Source: Rhynchopus euleeides (lineage: Eukaryota > Euglenozoa > Diplonemea > Diplonemida > Diplonemidae). From it: a DNA stretch of 64,000 bases. The translations under genes were made by a program, and so were the position numbers. The stretch's first letter is position 1. Every line of letters begins with the position of its first letter. The DNA lies in the NCBI GenBank assembly GCA_963210315.1, contig OY723252.1, positions 2,143,346-2,207,345 on the forward strand. Reading direction: 5' to 3'. Shown piece by piece: positions 10,918 to 22,192 of the stretch. Below the pieces are notes generated by a model. That model ran no database searches. It was not told the origin of the DNA and saw only the letters and a list, made by a program, of their open reading frames with translations.

Positions 10918-13900
10918 ATGCCCCGGGTTGGAGCGTTCTTGGTGGCGATGGCTGCGGTATTGCAGGCTAATGCATGCACGTTGCCGAACGGGACAGTCTT
11001 GGGGGAGGGGTTGGCAGCAAAGGTGGACTGCAACACGTGCAGCTGCAACAACGGGATGCTTGCCTGCACGCGCATGGCGTGCCCTCCGACAGCTGTCACG
11101 AAGCCGTGCGAGCTGACGAACGGGTCTGTGGTTGCACACGGCGAGAGCACGAAGGTGGACTGCAACACGTGCAAGTGCAACAACGGGATGCTTGCCTGCA
11201 CGCGCATGATGTGCCCCCCGACCGACCTGACGAAGCCGTGCGAGCTGACGAACGGGTCTGTGGTTGCACACGGTGAGAGCACGACGGTGGACTGCAACAC
11301 GTGCAGCTGCAACAACGGAATGCTTCGCTGCACACGGATGGCCTGCCCCCCGACTGACATCCCCAAGCCGTGCGAGCTGAAGAACGGGTCTGTGGTTGCA
11401 CACGGTGAGAGCACGAAGGTGGACTGCAACACGTGCAGCTGCAACAACGGGATGCTTGCCTGCACGCGCATGATGTGCCCCCCGACCGACCTGACGAAGC
11501 CGTGCGAGCTGACGAACGGGTCTGTGGTTGCACACGGTGAGAGCACGACGGTGGACTGCAACACGTGCAAGTGCCACAACGGGATGCTTGCCTGCACGCG
11601 CATGGCTTGCCCGCCGACAGCTGTCACGAAGCCGTGCGAGCTGACGAACGGGTCTGTGGTTGCACACGGTGAGAGCACGAAGGTGGACTGCAACACGTGC
11701 AGCTGCAACAACGGGATGCTTGCCTGCACGCGCATGGCTTGCCCGCCGACAGCTGTCACGAAGCCGTGCGAGCTGAAGAACGGGTCTGTGGTTGCACACG
11801 GCGAGAGCACGACGGTGGACTGCAACACGTGCAAGTGCAACAACGGGATGCTTGCCTGCACGCGCATGGCTTGCCCGCCGACAGCTGTCACGAAGCCGTG
11901 CGAGCTGACGAACGGGTCTGTGGTTGCACACGGTGAGAGCACGAAGGTGGACTGCAACACGTGCAAGTGCAACAACGGGATGCTTGCCTGCACGCGCATG
12001 GCTTGCCCGCCGACAGCTGTCACGAAGCCGTGCGAGCTGAAGAACGGGTCTGTGGTTGCACACGGCGAGAGCACGACGGTGGACTGCAACACGTGCAAGT
12101 GCAACAACGGGATGCTTGCCTGCACGCGCATGGCTTGCCCGCCGACAGCTGTCACGAAGCCGTGCGAGCTGACGAACGGGTCTGTGGTTGCACACGGTGA
12201 GAGCACGACGGTGGACTGCAACACGTGCAAGTGCCACAACGGGATGCTTGCCTGCACGCGCATGGCTTGCCCGCCGACAGCTGTCACGAAGCCGTGCGAG
12301 CTGACGAACGGGTCTGTGGTTGCACACGGTGAGAGCACGACGGTGGACTGCAACACGTGCAAGTGCAACAACGGGATGCTTGCCTGCACGCGCATGGCTT
12401 GCCCGCCGACAGCTGTCACGAAGCCGTGCGAGCTGACGAACGGGTCTGTGGTTGCACACGGCGAGAGCACGAAGGTGGACTGCAACACGTGCAGCTGCCA
12501 CAACGGAATGCTTCGCTGCACACGGATGGCCTGCCCCCCGACTGACATCCCCAAGCCGTGCGAGCTGAAGAACGGGTCTGTGGTTGCACACGGCGAGAGC
12601 ACGACGGTGGACTGCAACACGTGCAGCTGCAACAACGGGATGCTTGCCTGCACGCGCATGATGTGCCCCCCGACCGACCTGACGAAGCCGTGCGAGCTGA
12701 CGAACGGGTCTGTGGTTGCACACGGCGAGAGCACGAAGGTGGACTGCAACACGTGCAGCTGCAACAACGGGATGCTTGCTTGCACGCGCATGATGTGCCC
12801 CCCGACCGACCTGACGAAGCCGTGCGAGCTGACGAACGGGTCTGTGGTTGCACACGGCGAGAGCACGAAGGTGGACTGCAACACGTGCAGCTGCAACAAC
12901 GGGATGCTTGCCTGCACGCGCATGGCGTGCCCTCCGACAGCTGTCACGAAGCCGTGCGAGCTGACGAACGGGTCTGTGGTTGCACACGGCGAGAGCACGA
13001 AGGTGGACTGCAACACGTGCAAGTGCAACAACGGGATGCTTGCCTGCACGCGCATGATGTGCCCCCCGACCGACCTGACGAAGCCGTGCGAGCTGACGAA
13101 CGGGTCTGTGGTTGCACACGGTGAGAGCACGACGGTGGACTGCAACACGTGCAGCTGCAACAACGGAATGCTTCGCTGCACACGGATGGCCTGCCCCCCG
13201 ACTGACATCCCCAAGCCGTGCGAGCTGAAGAACGGGTCTGTGGTTGCACACGGTGAGAGCACGAAGGTGGACTGCAACACGTGCAGCTGCAACAACGGGA
13301 TGCTTGCCTGCACGCGCATGATGTGCCCCCCGACCGACCTGACGAAGCCGTGCGAGCTGACGAACGGGTCTGTGGTTGCACACGGTGAGAGCACGACGGT
13401 GGACTGCAACACGTGCAAGTGCCACAACGGGATGCTTGCCTGCACGCGCATGGCTTGCCCGCCGACAGCTGTCACGAAGCCGTGCGAGCTGACGAACGGG
13501 TCTGTGGTTGCACACGGTGAGAGCACGAAGGTGGACTGCAACACGTGCAGCTGCAACAACGGAATGCTTCGCTGCACACGGATGGCCTGCCCCCCGACTG
13601 ACATCCCCAAGCCGTGCGAGCTGAAGAACGGGTCTGTGGTTGCACACGGTGAGAGCACGAAGGTGGACTGCAACACGTGCAGCTGCAACAACGGGATGCT
13701 TGCCTGCACGCGCATGATGTGCCCCCCGACCGACCTGACGAAGCCGTGCGAGCTGACGAACGGGTCTGTGGTTGCACACGGTGAGAGCACGACGGTGGAC
13801 TGCAACACGTGCAAGTGCCACAACGGGATGCTTGCCTGCACGCGCATGGCTTGCCCGCCGACAGCTGTCACGAAGCCGTGCGAGCTGACGAACGGGTCTG

Positions 13901-16900
13901 TGGTTGCACACGGTGAGAGCACGAAGGTGGACTGCAACACGTGCAGCTGCAACAACGGGATGCTTGCCTGCACGCGCATGGCTTGCCCGCCGACAGCTGT
14001 CACGAAGCCGTGCGAGCTGAAGAACGGGTCTGTGGTTGCACACGGCGAGAGCACGACGGTGGACTGCAACACGTGCAAGTGCAACAACGGGATGCTTGCC
14101 TGCACGCGCATGGCTTGCCCGCCGACAGCTGTCACGAAGCCGTGCGAGCTGAAGAACGGGTCTGTGGTTGCACACGGTGAGAGCACGAAGGTGGACTGCA
14201 ACACGTGCAAGTGCAACAACGGGATGCTTGCCTGCACGCGCATGGCTTGCCCGCCGACAGCTGTCACGAAGCCGTGCGAGCTGAAGAACGGGTCTGTGGT
14301 TGCACACGGCGAGAGCACGACGGTGGACTGCAACACGTGCAAGTGCAACAACGGGATGCTTGCCTGCACGCGCATGGCTTGCCCGCCGACAGCTGTCACG
14401 AAGCCGTGCGAGCTGACGAACGGGTCTGTGGTTGCACACGGTGAGAGCACGACGGTGGACTGCAACACGTGCAAGTGCCACAACGGGATGCTTGCCTGCA
14501 CGCGCATGGCTTGCCCGCCGACAGCTGTCACGAAGCCGTGCGAGCTGACGAACGGGTCTGTGGTTGCACACGGTGAGAGCACGACGGTGGACTGCAACAC
14601 GTGCAAGTGCAACAACGGGATGCTTGCCTGCACGCGCATGGCTTGCCCGCCGACAGCTGTCACGAAGCCGTGCGAGCTGACGAACGGGTCTGTGGTTGCA
14701 CACGGCGAGAGCACGAAGGTGGACTGCAACACGTGCAGCTGCCACAACGGAATGCTTCGCTGCACACGGATGGCCTGCCCCCCGACTGACATCCCCAAGC
14801 CGTGCGAGCTGAAGAACGGGTCTGTGGTTGCACACGGCGAGAGCACGACGGTGGACTGCAACACGTGCAGCTGCAACAACGGGATGCTTGCCTGCACGCG
14901 CATGATGTGCCCCCCGACCGACCTGACGAAGCCGTGCGAGCTGACGAACGGGTCTGTGGTTGCACACGGCGAGAGCACGAAGGTGGACTGCAACACGTGC
15001 AGCTGCAACAACGGGATGCTTGCTTGCACGCGCATGATGTGCCCCCCGACCGACCTGACGAAGCCGTGCGAGCTGACGAACGGGTCTGTGGTTGCACACG
15101 GCGAGAGCACGAAGGTGGACTGCAACACGTGCAGCTGCAACAACGGGATGCTTGCCTGCACGCGCATGGCGTGCCCTCCGACAGCTGTCACGAAGCCGTG
15201 CGAGCTGACGAACGGGTCTGTGGTTGCACACGGCGAGAGCACGAAGGTGGACTGCAACACGTGCAAGTGCAACAACGGGATGCTTGCCTGCACGCGCATG
15301 ATGTGCCCCCCGACCGACCTGACGAAGCCGTGCGAGCTGACGAACGGGTCTGTGGTTGCACACGGTGAGAGCACGACGGTGGACTGCAACACGTGCAGCT
15401 GCAACAACGGAATGCTTCGCTGCACACGGATGGCCTGCCCCCCGACTGACATCCCCAAGCCGTGCGAGCTGAAGAACGGGTCTGTGGTTGCACACGGTGA
15501 GAGCACGAAGGTGGACTGCAACACGTGCAGCTGCAACAACGGGATGCTTGCCTGCACGCGCATGATGTGCCCCCCGACCGACCTGACGAAGCCGTGCGAG
15601 CTGACGAACGGGTCTGTGGTTGCACACGGTGAGAGCACGACGGTGGACTGCAACACGTGCAAGTGCCACAACGGGATGCTTGCCTGCACGCGCATGGCTT
15701 GCCCGCCGACAGCTGTCACGAAGCCGTGCGAGCTGACGAACGGGTCTGTGGTTGCACACGGTGAGAGCACGAAGGTGGACTGCAACACGTGCAGCTGCAA
15801 CAACGGGATGCTTGCCTGCACGCGCATGGCTTGCCCGCCGACAGCTGTCACGAAGCCGTGCGAGCTGAAGAACGGGTCTGTGGTTGCACACGGCGAGAGC
15901 ACGACGGTGGACTGCAACACGTGCAAGTGCAACAACGGGATGCTTGCCTGCACGCGCATGGCTTGCCCGCCGACAGCTGTCACGAAGCCGTGCGAGCTGA
16001 CGAACGGGTCTGTGGTTGCACACGGTGAGAGCACGAAGGTGGACTGCAACACGTGCAAGTGCAACAACGGGATGCTTGCCTGCACGCGCATGGCTTGCCC
16101 GCCGACAGCTGTCACGAAGCCGTGCGAGCTGAAGAACGGGTCTGTGGTTGCACACGGCGAGAGCACGACGGTGGACTGCAACACGTGCAAGTGCAACAAC
16201 GGGATGCTTGCCTGCACGCGCATGGCTTGCCCGCCGACAGCTGTCACGAAGCCGTGCGAGCTGACGAACGGGTCTGTGGTTGCACACGGTGAGAGCACGA
16301 CGGTGGACTGCAACACGTGCAAGTGCCACAACGGGATGCTTGCCTGCACGCGCATGGCTTGCCCGCCGACAGCTGTCACGAAGCCGTGCGAGCTGACGAA
16401 CGGGTCTGTGGTTGCACACGGTGAGAGCACGACGGTGGACTGCAACACGTGCAAGTGCAACAACGGGATGCTTGCCTGCACGCGCATGGCTTGCCCGCCG
16501 ACAGCTGTCACGAAGCCGTGCGAGCTGACGAACGGGTCTGTGGTTGCACACGGCGAGAGCACGAAGGTGGACTGCAACACGTGCAGCTGCCACAACGGAA
16601 TGCTTCGCTGCACACGGATGGCCTGCCCCCCGACTGACATCCCCAAGCCGTGCGAGCTGAAGAACGGGTCTGTGGTTGCACACGGCGAGAGCACGACGGT
16701 GGACTGCAACACGTGCAGCTGCAACAACGGGATGCTTGCCTGCACGCGCATGATGTGCCCCCCGACCGACCTGACGAAGCCGTGCGAGCTGACGAACGGG
16801 TCTGTGGTTGCACACGGCGAGAGCACGAAGGTGGACTGCAACACGTGCAGCTGCAACAACGGGATGCTTGCTTGCACGCGCATGATGTGCCCCCCGACCG

Positions 16901-18640
16901 ACCTGACGAAGCCGTGCGAGCTGACGAACGGGTCTGTGGTTGCACACGGCGAGAGCACGAAGGTGGACTGCAACACGTGCAGCTGCAACAACGGGATGCT
17001 TGCCTGCACGCGCATGATGTGCCCCCCGACCGACCTGACGAAGCCGTGCGAGCTGACGAACGGGTCTGTGGTTGCACACGGCGAGAGCACGAAGGTGGAC
17101 TGCAACACGTGCAGCTGCAACAACGGGATGCTTGCCTGCACGCGCATGGCTTGCCCGCCGACAGCTGTCACGAAGCCGTGCGAGCTGACGAACGGGTCTG
17201 TGGTTGCACACGGTGAGAGCACGAAGGTGGACTGCAACACGTGCAGCTGCAACAACGGGATGCTTGCCTGCACGCGCATGATGTGCCCCCCGACCGACCT
17301 GACGAAGCCGTGCGAGCTGACGAACGGGTCTGTGGTTGCACACGGCGAGAGCACGACTGTGGACTGCAACACGTGCAGCTGCAACAACGGGATGCTTCGC
17401 TGCACACGGATGGCCTGCCCCCCGACTGACATCCCCAAGCCGTGCGAGCTGAAGAACGGGTCTGTGGTTGCACACGGTCAGAGCACGAAGGTGGACTGCA
17501 ACACTTGTCGGTGCGGGAACGGTCTGCTGGCCTGCACAGCCATGGCCTGTCCGCCTGTCCCGTCCCCCAAGTTCAACTGCAGCGAGACGCGTGCCCCCTG
17601 GACTGCTGTTCGCCGTGAGTTCTGCTGCGCTACCGCCGGCGTGGGTTGCCCACTTGTCGGCCTGCAGCAGCAGGGACGCGGAGCCCTCCCTCCTTCAGTC
17701 GTGCTGCTCCACCTTCGGGCTGCACTGCCCTGCCGCCAACGTTGCCAACTGCTCTGCGCCTGACTCTGACGAGACCCGCCAGTGGTGCTGCCGTGTCCAC
17801 GGCCGCTCTTGCGCCGTTGCCTGCTCTGGGGAGCCCTCCGTCCTCGCCGCCCTTCTTGACACGGACCGCGCCTTCTGCTGCGCCTCGCAGGGTGTCGGGT
17901 GCCCCTCTGCGACGGACGTCCCCCAGACGCTGCCCCGCTTCTGGCGCTCCCTGCGCCTCACCCTTGCCGCCTTCCTGGACGCTGCCCTCGACAACCCCAA
18001 GGGTCTGCTGCGCCGTGTCCGCCTCACGCTGCTCAAGGCGTCAGGCGCCCTCGCCGCCCGCCCAGACACAGTCCGCGTCACACGCCTGGCTGCTGCCGAC
18101 GGCACCTGGGGCCTCGACATCCCCGAGACGTGGAACGCCGACAACACTGCTGAGGAGGCTGCCCTTGTCTCTGCTCAGGCCTGGGCCACCGCAGCATCTG
18201 CCAGCCGTGCCGCCTCTACCCTGTCCACGGAGGACCATGTCGCTGTGGAGTACACGGTGCTCGGCGACAGCAACGACTACGTCGCGCATGCCGTGGGGGA
18301 GGTCGACGCTGCAGTCACCTCCGCCCAGCAGGGCAGTGGCCAGCTTGCCACCACCAACGGCGGCCTGACCCTGGCTGTGCCTGGCGGTGCCGCCAACGAA
18401 GTCGTGTCTGCCCCCGCCAGCCAGGACGACGGCGCCTCTGCGGGCCTGCTTGCAGCGGTGACCGCGGCAGGTGCCCTGTGCCTCGGCGGCCTTGTTGCAC
18501 TGACAGTCTACAAGCGCCGCCAGGCCCCTCTTCTGGCTGCCGTGGTTCTGGAGGACGCCGACCTCGCTGAGTACGAACCCCTGGGCACGGTGGCTCAGCG
18601 TGAGGCGAGCGGGAGTGAGTGCGAGCAGGTTCTGGTTTAA
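10918..18640 (+). CDS. giant secreted/membrane protein with 50 pacifastin-like repeats (contains a +1 frameshift)
   Basis: The ATG at 10918 opens a signal-peptide-like N-terminus (short basic start, then AFLVAMAAVLQANA). Exactly 50 repeats of 44 residues follow, each with the pattern C-x17-C-N-T-C-x-C-x2-G-x3-C-T-x3-C. Six Cys with CN-x-C-x-C...G...CT-x3-C is the pacifastin (LCMII) inhibitor signature with a longer first loop; pacifastin domains inhibit serine proteases, and related VWC-type folds act in adhesion. Four shorter Cys units of the CS...CC...G..C type follow at about 17578-17910, then about 170 residues with few Cys, one membrane span (about 18433-18513, followed by YKRRQ) and a 38-residue acidic tail. 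The frame changes from the one starting at 10918 to the next (+1) between 17650 and 17663, inside the CC-rich region; both sides carry the same motif, so both are coding. Joined, it would be about 2570 residues. A type I surface protein with an adhesive or protease-inhibiting ectodomain is inferred. Confidence 0.8.
10975..17574 (+). repeat. 50 x 132-bp tandem coding array with higher-order structure
   Basis: Cys1 codons recur every 132 bp from 10975 to 17443 with no length change, giving 50 units. Units differ at a few positions only: T or K before NG; K or T after GEST; K or S between the paired Cys; N or H; A or R; A or M; and a TAVT, TDLT or TDIP linker. Runs of variants repeat as a block: 11097-12944 (14 units), 12944-15188 (17 units) and 15188 onward (14 units); the middle block has a three-unit (396 bp) internal duplication near 13381-13777. 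This points to unequal exchange or gene conversion of whole blocks. Confidence 0.9.
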
Positions 18641-19128
18641 TGCAGCGCCTGCCAAGTCTCTCTTCGTGAGTGTGGGCACTTCCCCGCCCTTCCCTGTCCC
18701 ACCCCCACGTGGTTGACGCGCGTGCGTGTGAGTTTTCCCCCCCTGGCGAGTCGATTCGTGGCCCACAGCGCTGCCACACTCTCGCCTTCCCCCTCTGCCA
18801 GTCTTTTCTCTTGTTGTCCTTCCACTCTTCTCCTCCCCGTTGCCACCCAACCCACCCCTGCGTGCCTGCGTGGTGCCGGTTGCGCTCTCCTCCTCCACCA
18901 CCACCCCTTGCCAGAGAGCTGCGCGCCGGCCCACGCAGTGCAGGCAAGAAGCAAACAAAAGTCTCCTTGAGGCGGGCACAGCAACACCGCCCCATGAGCG
19001 TGTCTCAGGGTCACGAAATACACTGCCTGTTGGCAGACAGCAGCTTCCTCTCCCGCCTCCCAGATCTAGGGCGACCGGCTGCGTATTTCGATCTCGATTG
19101 GCGAGCAGCGATCTCGCGCCTGGTCAGG
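18641..19128. other. intergenic region after the 50-repeat gene
   Basis: C/T-rich, compositionally simple DNA up to about 18900, then unique-looking sequence. No gene seen. Confidence 0.4.
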
Positions 19129-19430
19129 CAGGTAGGGCAGCTGCCCTACCTATTTAATTTCTGTCCGAATCCTTGGTAGGGCAGGCCTGACCAGCCTGCC
19201 CTACCAAGAATATTATTTCTGATCTGCCCCCGCCCCCCTGGGCCCCACTGGGGCCCAGGTAGCAAGGCTATTCCGGACTATCGACCCACCGAATTTGGTC
19301 GGTGCTTGACATGTCATGGACCATGTCAGCCTGAGAACATATGTTCACTACCGTGGCCTCCGGCGGCTGGGGGGCTCCGCCCCCCAGACCCCCTGAAGGC
19401 GGTCTGCTGGCTCCTGGATGTCATAAACCG

Positions 19431-19510
19431 CCTGTGGTACGATAGACACGGATGGTCCACCAGCCGAGCGCCTGTAGTACGAGAAACACAGATGATCCAC
19501 TAGCCGAGCG
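19431..19510. repeat. two-copy 40-bp tandem repeat
   Basis: Units 19431-19470 and 19471-19510 both begin CCTGT(G/A)GTACGA and end AGCCGAGCG, with a few substitutions between them. They sit inside the palindrome-rich element. Confidence 0.7.
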
Positions 19511-19516
19511 CTCACG

Positions 19517-19545
19517 TTCGCGCGCGAAGCGCGCGAATTTTTTTT
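19517..19545 (+). other. terminator-like hairpin followed by T8
   Basis: TTCGCGCGC-GAA-GCGCGCGAA (19517-19537) forms a strong hairpin and is followed directly by T8. In bacteria this would be an intrinsic terminator, and T-runs stop RNA polymerase III. In this eukaryotic element the role is unknown. Confidence 0.4.
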
Positions 19546-19696
19546 ACCCCCTTTACCAGGTAGGGCAGCTGCCCTACCTATTAAAGTTTTGGGCACGAGC
19601 CCAGCGAGATCACTGTTGGCGAGGGAGGGACGACCATATCTGTGTCTTACGTTCCACCCGCTGCTTCAGGACCCTGGCATTTATTTTTACTAGTTA

Positions 19697-19913
19697 CCTA
19701 GGGTACCCCGAGAGAATGTCACCCCCTGGGTGACCTTGGAGAATGTCACCCCCCCTCGGCCTCCGCTTGGGGGGTGACATTCTCCAAGGGCCACCCTGGA
19801 CAGAGGGGGGTGACATTCTTCAACGGTTGCCCTGTGTAGCGGCTGGGAAGAATGTCACCCCCCCCTCGCCCTGGGCCCTCGAGGGGGGTGACATTCTCTC
19901 GGGGTACCCTAGG
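19697..19913. mobile_element. 217-bp TA-flanked palindromic MITE inserted in a family A repeat
   Basis: The ends CCTAGGGTACCCCGAGAG and its reverse complement are perfect inverted repeats. Inside are copies of GAATGTCACCCCC in alternating orientation. TA lies just outside both ends (19695-19696 and 19914-19915). Removing the element and one TA restores ACTAGTTACGAGCGACG, which matches the 5' ends of the other family A copies. Confidence 0.85.
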
Positions 19914-20118
19914 TACGAGCGACGAAGCGTAGCGAAGTCGCGAAGTAACGAAGGAAATCGTACGACTGAAGCTTTGGATTAGCACCTCATGCCACTTCAC
20001 AGGGCCTCAACACAGCCTTGATACAGCAAGTGTGCGCTCAACAAAAAGTAGTCCGGAACTGTTCTCCCACAGTTGCTGGACAGGGTGTCTATAATAAAGC
20101 GAACGGTGTACGATTTTC
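19914..20118 (+). repeat. dispersed repeat family A, copy 1
   Basis: About 200 bp with blocks GAGCGACGAAGCGTAGCGAA, CATGCCACTTCACAGGGCCT, TCCGGAACTGTTCTCCCACA and GTTGCTGGACAGGGTGTCTA. Similar copies, all in + orientation, lie near 28433, 30434, 43199 and 54306, and 3' fragments lie near 53290 and 62985. A SINE-like or other small non-autonomous repeat is inferred; no polymerase III promoter boxes are clear. Confidence 0.8.
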
Positions 20119-22192
20119 TTGCGGCAAACCCCACCGGGTCTGAGGTTCCTGAGGCACACCACTTGGCAGCCTTGCTTGTGGGTCGACCCGACACTGTGGG
20201 GGTGGCCCACGACGAGCAACATAGATGGCGTCATGTGGCCCTCTCGCCTTTGGTGGGGTGCCTCTGTCACTGAGGACACGCTTCTGCTCGGATATCCCGC
20301 CTCCCCCCCGTCCCAGCCTGCGCCTTTGATTAGGGCAGGAACAAATGTAAGTGAAGCACCGATACTCTCAATCGTCGTTCTCCCCGTCTGATATTGTGTT
20401 CGTTTTCCCCCTGTTCACACCGGCGCAAGCGGAAAGAGGCCTACTACAGCTGCAACCAACTATGCTCTAGGCACGTCATGGCCCCACTATTGAGGAAAGC
20501 CTGCGAAGTTTTGTGTTGGCGGCGCACGTATAGGACACTCATACATGCAAAGACACCCATAAGATAGCGTCAACGCAACAACCCAGAACAGAGAAGAATA
20601 ACAGAGCGGTTGCAGCTGGGTGGGAAACGCCACTTTTGCCCGGCAAGAATCCTTCCCGTACCCCCCCCCCCCTCTCTCTCTCTCTCTATGGCTACTCTAT
20701 CGTCCCCCGTTTCCTGGTGCCTATACCTTGGAACTGGGACCCTACCTCAAACTATGCATGTCCTTCTCTTCTGTCCTGAAGGCTTGCCACCTGCACGCAC
20801 ACTAAACAAGTGGGCCACGCTCCGTAAAGGGTGTGCCTGCTCTATCTCAAGGCTGAACATCACACACGCAGACGATGTGAATGTTGGTATCGTAGTGTTG
20901 AACACGCTGAGTACCACATGCTCTTCGTTGCCGTGAGCGTGTGCCCTTTTTAACGTGGGGTTCTTCGGCAACCCCTGACCACACAGAGACACACTACTAT
21001 GTGCTATTGCTATGACCGCCCACAGGCACTCGCGCCGATCTTCTTTCCAACAGTACTCCGCATGGGATTGCAATGCAATAAGCACTATGCGATTGCCGGA
21101 CAACACTATATCGAAATACAAGCCACCAACCTACCGGCAGCTGCTTTGCAAACCCATGCACCCTTCAGATCGCGTCTATATAACGTCTTCACATCATACT
21201 ATTTTGACCTCCACACACCTCCCCATTGTCGTTCCCCACCCCCTCTATTCACCAAAAACAAAAGGGCTGCCTGGAGTTGAACGAGTGGCGTTCTTTTGAT
21301 TTTGCTCTCACACACCACCTGCATCCTGCTTGGAATGACTGCTTTGCCCCGTCCAGGAGGGGGTGTTGCCTGTAGGGTGAAGGCACATTCGCAGTGTCCA
21401 GCTTGGCCCTCAGGAGAAACTCGCTGTGGGCTATGGGGTGGTTGTGTGGTTGGGTGTGTCTAAATTGCCGCGTTCTCTGCGCAGCAGCAATGCGAAAACT
21501 TGCAAGGAACATGATCTGAATTCCCGAACGAGAGAAATCCCGAACTGAGACCTCCCCAGCTATACATGGGGGTTCTCGCTGACTGTTTCCCCCCTCATTT
21601 TTTGACACAACCTGCCAGCGTGTGAGGGGCCAGAAGAGCCCGGAGTAGGAAATGCGCCGACAAAAAAAAAGCACACCATTTCCTGGAGTGGTGGCATTCA
21701 GGGGTGCGTCTCCAGAGAGGCCGTTGCCCTGCCGGGACCAGATGAAAGCAGGCGAAGGAAAAGACAACCTGTTGTGGCAGATCGTACCCCACCCTACCCC
21801 ACCCTAAAGCACGCCTGCGCCCTCCCCCCCCGTTGCACACACATACGCATCTATTGACAGCTGGCACTGCTGCAGACAAGCACCCCTCGTCACCCCACCC
21901 CACCCGGTGATGCCTCTCGTCATACAGCATCCTCTCTGTCAGAACCCCCTTCTCTCTCTCTTGGATGCAATAGCGTAGCGTTGCGAAGAGAACTTTTGTG
22001 TCACGAAAATCACACACTGCGATATAGCAGGAGGTGTACCTCACGCAGCAAACGCATTACAAAAAAAAACACGTTCTCTCTCTCTCTCTCTCTCTCCCCC
22101 TCCCCCTCCCGTATGCTTTCAGTGTGAATATCCCCGGAACGAAGATACCCGTTACCGGGAAGATCCCGCACCTGCATCCCCCCCCCCCCCTA
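20119..22192. other. intergenic region, no gene seen
   Basis: Two kilobases without a supportable gene. Frames of up to 172 codons exist on the - strand (21249-21767) but have neither conserved motifs nor normal composition. (CT)n tracts lie at about 20673-20688 and 22078-22095. Confidence 0.4.

Larger units (their letters stand above)
19129..19585. mobile_element. palindrome-rich element bounded by GGTAGGGCAGCTGCCCTACC
   Basis: The same 20-bp palindrome followed by TATT(T)AA lies near 19131-19157 and 19559-19584. A related, longer palindrome lies at 19176-19206. Between them are a G/C hairpin (about 19369-19388), a 40-bp direct duplication (19431-19470 and 19471-19510) and a strong hairpin followed by eight T (19517-19545). 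No coding capacity. It resembles a non-autonomous element, but the boundaries and class are uncertain. Confidence 0.5.

Noticed and set aside
10723-17475. Two - strand frames of more than 2200 codons opposite the 50-repeat gene
   Set aside because: The unit length (132) is a multiple of three, so any frame open in one unit is open in all. Only the + strand frame gives a signal peptide and a Cys-knot pattern.
17615-17667. A possible 53-bp intron (GTGAGT...TGCAG) that could explain the frame change in the 50-repeat gene
   Set aside because: Its length moves the frame by the wrong amount and it would remove the conserved FCC...GVGCP motif.
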